DNA from: Paenibacillus vietnamensis
GTDB lineage: Bacteria; Bacillota; Bacilli; Paenibacillales; Paenibacillaceae
NCBI RefSeq assembly: GCF_020169515.1
Contig: NZ_JAHMHW010000016.1
Location: 1 to 64,000 of the forward strand
Length of the DNA stretch: 64,000 nt
Direction of reading: 5' to 3'
The translations under genes and the position numbers were made by a program. This document shows positions 27,166 to 34,772 of this stretch, piece by piece (position 1 is the first letter of the stretch; each line of letters begins with the position of its first letter). The notes under the pieces are model-generated. The model made no database searches, was not told where the DNA came from, and was given only the letters and a program-made list of their open reading frames with translations.

Positions 27166-27229
27166 TGAACAAAACTACCTGAATGAACCAAACTACCTGA
27201 ATGAACCAAACTACCTGAATGAACCAAAC
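27166..27229 (+). repeat. 18-bp tandem repeat directly upstream of a gene
   Basis: TGAACCAAACTACCTGAA occurs at 27184-27201 and 27202-27219. A one-change copy lies at 27166-27183 and a 10-base partial copy at 27220-27229. It ends about 10 bases before the ribosome binding site of the gene at 27251, so it would lie in the mRNA leader or promoter. Confidence 0.92.
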
Positions 27230-27250
27230 GATAGAAAGAAGGCCTGAACC

Positions 27251-28090
27251 ATGACTTTTCCATTCAAGCTATCCCTTAATACTTCGACGCTGTTTCCTTA
27301 CAAGCTGGGTGTGGAGGAGCATATCGCCGTGGCGGCGGAAGCCGGCTATGCCGGCATCGAGCTGTGGGTACGCGATATCGATGCGTATTTGGAAGCGGGA
27401 GGCAGGCTGCCGGCTTTGCGGCGCAGGCTCGAAGAGGCGGGCATCGAAGCGGTGAATGCGATCGCCTTCTGGACATGGGCCGATTCGGAGCCGGCTGCTC
27501 GCCGCCAAGGCTTCGAGCATGCGAAGCGCGAGCTGGAGCTGCTCGCCGAGCTTGGCTGCGCCGCGGCGGCCGCGCCCCCGTTCGGCAGCGTTGCCGGAAC
27601 GGAGCTCGGCGACATGGCCGAGCAGTTCGCGAAGCTGGCCGAGCTGTCGCGGGGGCTCGGCGTCGAGCCGTATCTGGAGTTCTGGGGCCGGGCAAGCAGG
27701 CTGAACAAGCTTAGCGAAGCCGTCTATGTCGCGATGCAAAGCGGTGTGAAGGACGCCAAGCTGCTGCTCGATCCGTTCCACATGTACACCGGAGGAAGCG
27801 ATACGGAAGGGATCGGCTTCCTGCAGGGGAACCGCATCGGCATCGTGCACGTGAACGACTATCCAGCCGTACCGCCGCGGGCGGACATTGCCGACAAGGA
27901 CCGCCTGTTCCCAGGGGACGGCATAGCGCCTTCCGCCCGTATCGCCAAGCTGCTGTATGACTCCGGCTACCGCGGCTATTTGTCGCTCGAGCTGTTCATC
28001 AGCGATTTTGGGGGCAGATCCGCGCTGGACATCGCAAGGCACGGGCTGAAGAAAGCGATAGCCGCCTATTCGGTCGCGGCTTCCGTATAA
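27251..28090 (+). CDS. sugar phosphate isomerase/epimerase (TIM barrel)
   Basis: 279 residues of the xylose isomerase-like fold. It has GYAGIELWVRDIDAYLE in the first strands, KLLLDPFHMYTGG (metal site), IVHVNDYPAVPP, and a final YLSLELFISDF with the acidic ligand. RBS AAGAAGG precedes ATG 27251. It is a second member of the family in this cluster, 4 bp ahead of a MATE exporter gene, so the two are co-expressed. Confidence 0.88.
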   Translation: MTFPFKLSLNTSTLFPYKLGVEEHIAVAAEAGYAGIELWVRDIDAYLEAGGRLPALRRRLEEAGIEAVNAIAFWTWADSEPAARRQGFEHAKRELELLAELGCAAAAAPPFGSVAGTELGDMAEQFAKLAELSRGLGVEPYLEFWGRASRLNKLSEAVYVAMQSGVKDAKLLLDPFHMYTGGSDTEGIGFLQGNRIGIVHVNDYPAVPPRADIADKDRLFPGDGIAPSARIAKLLYDSGYRGYLSLELFISDFGGRSALDIARHGLKKAIAAYSVAASV

Positions 28091-28094
28091 AGCG

Positions 28095-29468
28095 ATGGCT
28101 AAGGGGAGCAAGGCAGGCGTTACTTTATCGCTGTTTGCGCTGACTTGGCCGATCTACGTGGAATCGGCGCTGCAGATGTTTCTGAGGATTTCCGATACCT
28201 TCATGCTGAGCAAGGTGTCGGACGAGGCGGTTGCGGCCGTCGGCGTCGCCAACCAAATTCTTATTTTTGTCGTGCTGATGTTTAACGTCATTGCCGTCGG
28301 ATCGGCGGTCGTCATTACGCAATACCTCGGAGCGCGCCGCTTTGACGAGATCGGGAGGCTGGCATCCTCCTCCGTGGCGATCAACTTTTTGTTCGGCGTA
28401 CTGGTCAGCGTCATTGTCGTCAGCTTTGCGAAGCCGCTGCTCGGCATATTCGAGCTGGACCCTGAAGTATTCGGTCTGTCGCAGCGCTTCCTCCATATTT
28501 CGGGTGCGGCGCTTGTCATTCAAGGCGTGCTGACCGCCGTCACCGCGATCATCCAGTCCCACGGCTACACCCGCCATACGATGATGGTCACGATCGGCAT
28601 GAACGTGCTGAATTTGTGCGGCAATTATCTGGTCATTTACGGTCCATTCGGCTTCCCGAAGCTCGGCGTGACCGGCGTCGCATTCTCCACGGCGGCCGCC
28701 CAGCTGATCGGGCTTGCCGTCAATTTGTATATTCTAAGGAAAACGGCGGGTGTCGCGCTTACTTGGAGGCATCTGACGAGGTGGTCGAAGGAGCATGTGC
28801 AAAAGGTGCTGAGCGTCGGATTTCCGTCCTCCGTCAACAACTGTTCTTACTCCGCGAGCCAATTCGTCACGACTGCAATGATCGCCACGCTCGGGACGAC
28901 GGCGCTGACGACCCGTATTTATACGATGAATCTCGTTTTTCTGGTTATGATTCTTGCGATTTCGATCGGGAGGGGCGGACAGATTCTGATCGGCCATCTG
29001 ATCGGAGCCGGAGAGCGGGAGGAGGCTAACCGGACGGTGTACCGCAACCTGCGCATCAGCATGCTGATCACGCTGTCCGCTGCGGCTGTGCTGGCACTGT
29101 TCCGCGTGCCGCTGCTGAAGCTGTTCACGGGGGACGCTTCGATCGTCGAAATGGGAGCGGTACTGCTGCTGCTCGGGCTGCTGCTTGAGCCGGGCCGCAA
29201 TTTCAACATTATACTCGAACGCTCGCTTGCCGCTGCGGGCGATGCGCGGTTCGCAATGATCGGAGCCGTATCCGTCAGCTGGCTGTTCAGCGTGCCGATG
29301 ATCTACTTGCTCGGCATTCATATGGGATACGGCCTGATCGGCATGTGGGCGGCGTTTATTATGGACGAATGGTTCCGAGGGCTCATCCTGTTTATGCGCT
29401 GGCGCAGCAAGGCGTGGCAAAGGAAATCGCTCGTACAGCGGAAGGAAGAGATTACCGTTCAAGCGTAA
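28095..29468 (+). CDS. MATE family efflux transporter
   Basis: 457 residues with about twelve membrane helices in two MatE halves (FALTWPIYVESALQMFLRISD in the first; FPSSVNNCSYSASQFVTTAMI in the second). MATE proteins export cationic drugs or metabolites using sodium or proton gradients. The gene starts 4 bp after the isomerase stop with little RBS of its own, which points to translational coupling. Confidence 0.9.
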   Translation: MAKGSKAGVTLSLFALTWPIYVESALQMFLRISDTFMLSKVSDEAVAAVGVANQILIFVVLMFNVIAVGSAVVITQYLGARRFDEIGRLASSSVAINFLFGVLVSVIVVSFAKPLLGIFELDPEVFGLSQRFLHISGAALVIQGVLTAVTAIIQSHGYTRHTMMVTIGMNVLNLCGNYLVIYGPFGFPKLGVTGVAFSTAAAQLIGLAVNLYILRKTAGVALTWRHLTRWSKEHVQKVLSVGFPSSVNNCSYSASQFVTTAMIATLGTTALTTRIYTMNLVFLVMILAISIGRGGQILIGHLIGAGEREEANRTVYRNLRISMLITLSAAAVLALFRVPLLKLFTGDASIVEMGAVLLLLGLLLEPGRNFNIILERSLAAAGDARFAMIGAVSVSWLFSVPMIYLLGIHMGYGLIGMWAAFIMDEWFRGLILFMRWRSKAWQRKSLVQRKEEITVQA

Positions 29469-29665
29469 ACGACGGGTACTGTGCACGGCAGCCCGGCATT
29501 GTGCACGAACCGTTAGCTGCGTCTTTGCGCAGCCCGGTTCTGTGCCGTCCTTTGGCGGCTGAAGCTCGTCATCGCTTAGAAATAGAAGTTAGTTATAAGC
29601 TCAAGTTATACAATTTAGCAGCGAAACCGGTTCGACCCCAAAGCCTCTCCTTCGGCTTGTCCGAC

Positions 29666-29849
29666 AACGGACAAAAACGCCGATTAGAGTAACAATGCAG
29701 CGAGTGTCGGCGGCTAACGGACAGTAGAGCAGCTTAGGTCGGATGGAAGATTTGTACTCATTAGCAGCATGGCTTTAAAGTGCTGAGGTGACCGTTAGCA
29801 TGTGGAAATCACTTAATAGGGGATCTAAGTGTCTCTGTTGTCCCTTAGA
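29666..29849 (+). repeat. dispersed intergenic repeat, copy B
   Basis: About 184 bp matching copy A (17755-17936) along nearly its whole length with scattered changes and short indels. It occupies the middle of the 503-bp gap 29469-29971, between converging genes. The rest of the gap shows no gene. Confidence 0.88.
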
Positions 29850-29971
29850 CGTACGTCACCTCAACTTCCGACGCGTTGAAACCACCCCTTTTTATGCCGA
29901 AGGAACCCGGTATGGTCCCGATATGCTGCCGAATTGGGGCTAAGGTCTATACGACGCCGCATCGCCTTCCG

Positions 29972-30802
29972 TCAAAGAGCAATTCCGATTTCTGCGGCAG
30001 TCCTGCGTATGTAATCCGCAGCTTGCTTATATTCTTCATTCGTAGACAGATGCTCGATGATCAGTGTCGTATCCGGGTGCAGCTTGTTGAGCTCCAAGAG
30101 ATAGGTCCGGTAATCCAATATGCCCTGTCCGGGAATGACCTCGTCCAGGTGAACGGTCAATTTGCCTCTAAGCAGAATGTCCTTGGCATGACAATTGCGG
30201 ATATAGGGCCCCAGCTTGGCGAAAAAATCACGGATCATCTCGCCTGTGCGGTAATACGCGCGGGGACTGCTGACGATATTGACCGGATCGAAATGAACGC
30301 CGAACCCCTTACGGTCTATGGCTTTGATAAGCGCGAGATAGGAATCGGCGGAATCCGGGAAAACCCAAGGCATCATCTCCAGAGCAAATACGGTGCGCTC
30401 CGGCCGGACGGCATCAATAATTTCGCGCGTCGTTTCTACGATCAGCTCGAAGGTGCCGCTGCTGAAATTGTCCGGGTCCGGCCCGTCCCATTGCTCGCCG
30501 CGCGAGCCGGCGATGTTCACGCAGCACTGGGCGCCGATCGTCTCGGCCACCTCGAGCCTTTTGATGCAGTAGGCGATGGCGGCTTTCCGCACCTCGTCGT
30601 TCCGGCTGATCGGGTTGCTCCAAGCCCCGACCTCGGAGATGAGAATATCGTGCTTGCGGGCCGCTTTCAAATAATCGTCCAACTCCCCTGAGTCGTCTCC
30701 GTCGACCGGGCAAGTCGCAGCGCGGAAGCCTGCAGCCTTAAGCGCATACGACCAGCTGTCCGGATTTTTGTCCTCCAGAAATACCTGTCCTCCAAGCCTC
30801 AT
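29972..30802 (-). CDS. sugar phosphate isomerase/epimerase (TIM barrel)
   Basis: 276 residues, AP_endonuc_2 fold. Visible sites are FALEMMPWVFPDS (acidic ligand), GVHFDPVNIVSSP, YIRNCHAKDILL and TLIIEHLST, matching the usual Glu-Asp-His-Glu metal set. The N-terminal MRLGGQVF with a later CVNIAGSRGEQWDG is typical of one Paenibacillus subgroup. It is divergent from the LacI gene at 31028, which is therefore its likely repressor. Confidence 0.88.
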   Translation of the reverse strand: MRLGGQVFLEDKNPDSWSYALKAAGFRAATCPVDGDDSGELDDYLKAARKHDILISEVGAWSNPISRNDEVRKAAIAYCIKRLEVAETIGAQCCVNIAGSRGEQWDGPDPDNFSSGTFELIVETTREIIDAVRPERTVFALEMMPWVFPDSADSYLALIKAIDRKGFGVHFDPVNIVSSPRAYYRTGEMIRDFFAKLGPYIRNCHAKDILLRGKLTVHLDEVIPGQGILDYRTYLLELNKLHPDTTLIIEHLSTNEEYKQAADYIRRTAAEIGIAL

Positions 30803-30842
30803 CTTTGATCCCTTCCTTTATTCGAATGGTAATGGATAAGCA

Positions 30843-30856
30843 TGAAAGCGTTAAGC
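30843..30856. promoter_or_regulatory. possible CcpA cre site
   Basis: TGAAAGCGTTAAGC agrees with TGWAANCGNTNWCA at 12 of 14 positions and lies 40 bp upstream of the leftward isomerase gene. It could also be a weaker half of the LacI-type operator set nearby. Confidence 0.35.
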
Positions 30857-30876
30857 GTTTGATGGGCAAAGTATAC

Positions 30877-30894
30877 CATAAACGCGCGTTTATG
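30877..30894. promoter_or_regulatory. LacI-family operator, perfect palindrome
   Basis: CATAAACGCGCGTTTATG is a perfect 18-bp palindrome with a central CG, the form typical of LacI-family operators. It lies between the isomerase gene and the LacI gene and is the natural site for that regulator. Confidence 0.75.
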
Positions 30895-30990
30895 CAAGCC
30901 CGTTCTGGCGACCCGCGAGCATACCGGCATCAGCCTCCGACCGCCCTGAAAAATATTGACAGCGATTTCAAGAATTATGTATGATAAACC

Positions 30991-31008
30991 AATAAACGCG
31001 TGTTCATT
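30991..31008. promoter_or_regulatory. second LacI-family operator, imperfect
   Basis: AATAAACGCGTGTTCATT shares the ATAAACGCG half with the perfect palindrome 114 bp away. It sits 20 bp ahead of the LacI start codon, suggesting autoregulation and possible looping between the sites. Confidence 0.6.
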
Positions 31009-31027
31009 GAAAGAGGTTGAGCCTGAT

Positions 31028-32068
31028 TTGAAAAAGGGAGACATCAAAAGCATCGAAATCGCCCGTCTGGCCGGCGTGTCCCGAAGCACGGTCAGCAGGG
31101 TGATCAACAATTACGCCAACGTACCGGCAGAGACGCGCGAGAAGGTAATGAACGTCATCCGGGAGTACAATTATGTGCCTAACGTATCGGCGCAGGTGCT
31201 GGCGGGCAAGAAAGCGCGCACGCTCGGGCTGTTCCTGATCGCGCCCGGCCACGTATCCGGCGATATCCTCACCAACATGCTCATGGTCAGCGTGATCGAG
31301 AATGCGTCCGCACACGGCTATTACGTGCTGACGCATATTATCCGCGACGCCGGGGACACGGATACGGTGAAGAGCGTGCGGGAGATTTTTTACCAGCGCC
31401 GGATTGACGGGGGCATCTTTATCGGCGCGGACAATCGCGAGCCGTTCATCGAGGAGCTGATCGCGGAAGGCTTCATCGTCGGCGTGGTCGACCAGGAGCA
31501 GCCGGACGAGCCTCAGCCGAACCGGATCGCCGTCCGTTTCGACAACGAGTCGGGCATGAAGCAGGCCGTCTCTTATTTGGCGGGACTCGGCCACACCCGA
31601 ATCGGCGTTATTAACGGGGATATGAAGCGCCTGTCGGGCCCTGCGAAATACGAGGGTTTCCTGAAGGCAATGCAAGCCTGCGGCTTGCAGGTGAATCCGG
31701 ATTGGGTGCTGGACGGCAGCTTTCATGAGGATAGCGGGTACGAAGCGATTCAAGCTTTTCTCGGCAAAAAGGCCGAAAGGCCCACCGCCATCATTGCGGC
31801 GAACGACAGCGTTGCATTTGGCGCGATCCGTGCATTGAGGGAGCTCGGTCTGACCGTGCCAGAGGACATCTCCGTCGTCGGCTTTGACGACCACGCATTA
31901 AGCGAGAGGCATCATCCGGCGCTGACGACCGTCCGGGTCGATTTCGGCGGCATGCTGGCGCAACTGACGTCCGCCCTGATCGGCAAAATCGAGCAGCCGG
32001 GCGAAGAAGCTGAACAAATTACCCAGGATTGCACGCTTGTTGTACGGGAGTCATGCCGAAGGCTGTAG
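31028..32068 (+). CDS. LacI family transcriptional regulator
   Basis: 346 residues from TTG 31028, with AAGAGG 11 bases upstream. An earlier in-frame start would give a non-family extension containing the operator. The helix-turn-helix is at the very N-terminus (SIEIARLAGVSRSTVSRVINNYA). Next come the hinge helix (VSAQVLAGKKA) and a periplasmic-binding-protein-like effector domain (about 60-340). It probably represses the divergent isomerase gene and itself through the palindromes at 30877 and 30991. Confidence 0.93.
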   Translation: MKKGDIKSIEIARLAGVSRSTVSRVINNYANVPAETREKVMNVIREYNYVPNVSAQVLAGKKARTLGLFLIAPGHVSGDILTNMLMVSVIENASAHGYYVLTHIIRDAGDTDTVKSVREIFYQRRIDGGIFIGADNREPFIEELIAEGFIVGVVDQEQPDEPQPNRIAVRFDNESGMKQAVSYLAGLGHTRIGVINGDMKRLSGPAKYEGFLKAMQACGLQVNPDWVLDGSFHEDSGYEAIQAFLGKKAERPTAIIAANDSVAFGAIRALRELGLTVPEDISVVGFDDHALSERHHPALTTVRVDFGGMLAQLTSALIGKIEQPGEEAEQITQDCTLVVRESCRRL

Positions 32069-32129
32069 GAAGAGAAGAACGATCGACGCGGACGTTACGC
32101 GCAGCAAATGTTGAAAGGATGGTAGAGGG

Positions 32130-32360
32130 ATGAAATCGCCGGACGGAGTCCTGGTTGCTTACCTGGCCTATCGCAAGGGAGATATCGCCCCGGGAGACCG
32201 CCCCGCGAATAAAAACGCCGAGATTCGATTAATGGACAGCGAAGGCGGTCCGTACCGGACTTTAGCCAAGCTGTTCGGCGGTCAGGGCACGATTAATGTC
32301 AATTCGTGGTCGCCGGACAGCAGCCGGCTGGCCTTTGTCAGCTATCGGCTTCACGCATAA
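32130..32360 (+). pseudogene. C-terminal remnant of a TolB-like beta-propeller protein
   Basis: 76 residues that read as only the last part of a TolB/PD40-type protein of the oligogalacturonate-lyase-like family (LSPDG-like start, ANKNAEIRLM, AKLFGGQGTIN, SWSPDSSRLAFVSY). Full members are several times longer. Nothing upstream (32069-32129) encodes the missing blades, so a deletion has removed them. A small in-place ATG with GAGGG is present, so a short peptide may still be made. Confidence 0.75.
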
Positions 32361-32401
32361 AAAAGGATCCGTTCGGGACAGTCCGAGCGGATCCTTTTTT
32401 T
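32359..32401. terminator. bidirectional rho-independent terminator
   Basis: Arms AAAAAAGGATCCG and CGGATCCTTTTTTT with an inner TCGGGAC/GTCCGAG pairing. It can end the rightward LacI/remnant transcript and the leftward transcript of the small genes at 32413-32825. Confidence 0.9.
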
Positions 32402-32412
32402 GGCTTATGAGA

Positions 32413-32607
32413 TTAGCCTTCCTGACCGGGACGAACGCGGACGACGCCGATGTCTGAAGCGTTGATTGCGAATGCGTTGCCGCCTTGGTTGATTTTAGCG
32501 CTGGCGCCTTGTTTGACGTTGACGAAGGTTTTGGAGTTGTCCCATTTTACGTTGTTCGTTTTTTTGGACTTTTTGGATGGTTTGCCAAAGCCGTAACCGT
32601 ATGCCAT
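32413..32607 (-). CDS. small hypothetical protein, 64 residues
   Basis: The start is ATG 32607, set by AAAGGGGGT 7 bases upstream; the frame also opens three codons earlier. The N-terminal third is Gly/Tyr then Lys/Ser/Thr-rich (MAYGYGFGKPSKKSKKTN). The C-terminal half (SAKINQGGNAFAINASDIGV) resembles the neighbouring 53-residue protein. No membrane segment or signal peptide is visible. I do not recognise the family. A spore-associated or other structural role is possible but not shown. Confidence 0.7.
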   Translation of the reverse strand: MAYGYGFGKPSKKSKKTNNVKWDNSKTFVNVKQGASAKINQGGNAFAINASDIGVVRVRPGQEG

Positions 32608-32663
32608 GTTTCTCACCCCCTTTCAAGCGTAATGCCGAAGCGGTGCGATGAAGGGGCGGGAAA

Positions 32664-32825
32664 CTAACGGCGCTTGTCTTTTTTGAAAATTTTCACTGTA
32701 GCCGCATTGCTTGCAAGCGCATTGCCGGTATCGGCATTTGCCGCTGCGGACTGAAAAATATTGATGACCAGAAACTGATTTTTGCCTACACGGTACTTGA
32801 AGGTTTTGACGCTCGAACGAACCAT
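32664..32825 (-). CDS. small hypothetical protein, 53 residues, related to its neighbour
   Basis: The ATG at 32825 has GGGAGGAA 6-7 bases upstream and the frame ends at a TAG at 32664. The product starts MVRSSVKTFKYRVGKNQF and ends with a basic tail (IFKKDKRR). The segment SAAANADTGNALASNAATV aligns with GASAKINQGGNAFAINASDI of the 64-residue protein 56 bp downstream, so the two look like diverged paralogues in one transcript. I do not recognise the family. Confidence 0.7.
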   Translation of the reverse strand: MVRSSVKTFKYRVGKNQFLVINIFQSAAANADTGNALASNAATVKIFKKDKRR

Positions 32826-32922
32826 TTCTGTTCCTCCCCTATCAGCAGGTTAATCTACCATATAACATATGATAGATTCATAGAGCCCGTGTCCGCTGCC
32901 GATAGAGGCGATTCTATCATTT

Positions 32923-33780
32923 TCAGCCGTTTTTCTTGTAATGGGCCGGCGTCATGCCGGTCAGCTTTTTGAACATGCGGTGAAAATGGGGGACGCTCTC
33001 GAAGCCGCACCGTCCGGCGATGTCCGCTATGCTGTCTTCGGTTTCGATCAGCAGCTCCTTCGCCCGTATGATGCGTTTGGTCGTAACGTATTCCGTCACG
33101 TTCATGCCGGTCAGCTTCTTGAAGACGCGGGAGAAATGGGCGGGCGTAACCGACGCGAGCCTGGCCAGCTCCGATAAGCCGAGCGCGTCGCCGGGATGCT
33201 CGTCGATGTAGGTCAGGATGCTCGTCATCCACCCGGGAGCGGCGGCTGTGGCGGGCTGCGGCGATTCGGGAGCGTAAGCGCTCCGGCTGAGCATCAGCAA
33301 AATGTGCTGCAGGTGCAGCAGCACCGCCTGCCGGCTGCCCGGCAGCCTGTTCCGCTCCTCGGCATGGATGGCGTCGATCAGCGCCTCGAGCTGCCGTTTC
33401 TCGTTCTCGGTTGCCCGCAGCTTGTACGTTTTGGTGCGTTTCGCCTGCTCGAAGCAGCGCAGGAAGGTGAACGGCTCGCCCAGCGGCGCGCTGTGCACGA
33501 GCGTCGGACTGAAGAACAGCGCGGTCGCGGTTTTGGGATTGTCCGGATCGGGGAACGAACGGTGAATCGTGTTGCCGGGTATAAGAAAAATGTCGCCCGC
33601 CACGGCGGAGTAGATCGTCTGATCGATAAAAAAAGTGCCTTTTCCGCTGTACAAATAAACGAGCTCGTACCAGTCGTGGATATGGTCGGGCAGCTCGTTT
33701 TGCGCGGTTTTTGTATCCCGGTATACGCATTCGAACGGGAACGCTACTCCGGCGTCAAAGCGTTTGCGGTACGGATTCAT
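32923..33780 (-). CDS. AraC family transcriptional regulator
   Basis: 285 residues. An N-terminal cupin domain (DHIHDWYELVYLYSGKGTFFID, VAGDIFLIPGNTIHR) is followed by two helix-turn-helix motifs at about 187-283 (LSELARLASVTPAHFSRVFKKL; IADIAGRCGFESVPHFHRMFKKL). It is divergent from the five-gene sugar-acid operon starting at 33939 and is the obvious candidate activator of it, with the free sugar as effector. Confidence 0.92.
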   Translation of the reverse strand: MNPYRKRFDAGVAFPFECVYRDTKTAQNELPDHIHDWYELVYLYSGKGTFFIDQTIYSAVAGDIFLIPGNTIHRSFPDPDNPKTATALFFSPTLVHSAPLGEPFTFLRCFEQAKRTKTYKLRATENEKRQLEALIDAIHAEERNRLPGSRQAVLLHLQHILLMLSRSAYAPESPQPATAAAPGWMTSILTYIDEHPGDALGLSELARLASVTPAHFSRVFKKLTGMNVTEYVTTKRIIRAKELLIETEDSIADIAGRCGFESVPHFHRMFKKLTGMTPAHYKKNG

Positions 33781-33886
33781 GGAAGCGGCCTCCTCATGCG
33801 GATTGGGATCAGCCTGATTGTAGCAAATATCAAAAAAGAGTACAAATATGCCGGATTAGATCATTTCATGGCCGGTTATTGTTTTT

Positions 33887-33892
33887 TATAAT
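33887..33892 (+). promoter_or_regulatory. -10 box of the lactonase-UxaBA operon
   Basis: A consensus TATAAT lies 46 bp before the lactonase start codon. No recognisable -35 box lies 16-18 bp upstream (TTTCAT at best), as expected of a promoter that needs an AraC-type activator. Confidence 0.5.
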
Positions 33893-33938
33893 AGAGAAAA
33901 CAAGCTTTTGAAATGCAAGGGACAAGGAAGGGGCGATC

Positions 33939-34772
33939 GTGTTGAGATTGGATGCGCATCAGCATTACTGGAGCATCGAGCGCGGAGATTACGGTTGGAT
34001 AACGCCGGAGCTTCCGGTCTTGTATAGAGACTTCTTGCCCGGGGATTTGGCTCCGGCCTTGAAGAAGCACGAGCTGGACGGCTCGATCGTCGTGCAAGCC
34101 GCGCCAACGCTGGCCGAAACGGATTTTTTGCTGAAGCTGAGCGAGAACGAGCCGTCGGTCAAAGGCGTTGTGGCCTGGCTGGATCTTGCCGATCCGGATT
34201 GCAGGCTGCATTACGAGCGATTTGAGAAGCATCCGAAGCTCGTCGGCTTTCGGGTCATGATTCAGGAGATGGAGGACGCAAATGCGGTGCTCGAGCCGGC
34301 TTTTGTGGAAGCGCTCACTTATTTTGCCGGAAAAGGGACGCCCGTCGATTTGCTGCTGACGTCGGATCAACTGGAGCCGGCGGCGGAGCTGATCGCCAAG
34401 GTGCCCGGCCTGCATGCGGTCATCGACCATATCGCCAAGCCGAACATCAGGGACAGGGTGCTGGAGCCTTGGAAGAGCCAACTCAGCCGCATCGCCGCTC
34501 ACCCGAACATTTACTGCAAGCTGTCCGGCATGGTGACCGAGGCGGATCACCGCAGCTGGCGGCCGGATGATTTCAAGGCTTATATCAGGCACGCGCTGGA
34601 TGCCTTCGGACCGAGGCGCGTCATGTTCGGCAGCGACTGGCCGGTGTGCCTGCTGGCCGCAAGCTACGACGAGGTTGTGAATGTGCTGGAGGAAGCGCTG
34701 CCGGACGGCTGGACCGCCGGAGACCGGGATCGTCTGTACGGACTAAACGCAAAGGAGTTTTACCGCATATGA
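33939..34772 (+). CDS. amidohydrolase-family sugar lactonase (COG3618), probable L-galactono/L-fucono-lactonase
   Basis: 277 residues from GTG 33939 (TTG at the next codon is possible), with AAGGAAGGGG upstream. Amidohydrolase_2 signatures are the N-terminal HxH-like motif (LDAHQHYW), a middle HAVIDHIAKP, and the catalytic Asp in MFGSDWPVC. COG3618 members hydrolyse sugar lactones such as L-fucono-1,5-lactone. The last codons overlap the UxaB start by 4 bases (ATGA), so translation is coupled. With the L-galactose dehydrogenase-like gene downstream, L-galactonolactone is the favoured substrate. Confidence 0.85.
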   Translation: MLRLDAHQHYWSIERGDYGWITPELPVLYRDFLPGDLAPALKKHELDGSIVVQAAPTLAETDFLLKLSENEPSVKGVVAWLDLADPDCRLHYERFEKHPKLVGFRVMIQEMEDANAVLEPAFVEALTYFAGKGTPVDLLLTSDQLEPAAELIAKVPGLHAVIDHIAKPNIRDRVLEPWKSQLSRIAAHPNIYCKLSGMVTEADHRSWRPDDFKAYIRHALDAFGPRRVMFGSDWPVCLLAASYDEVVNVLEEALPDGWTAGDRDRLYGLNAKEFYRI

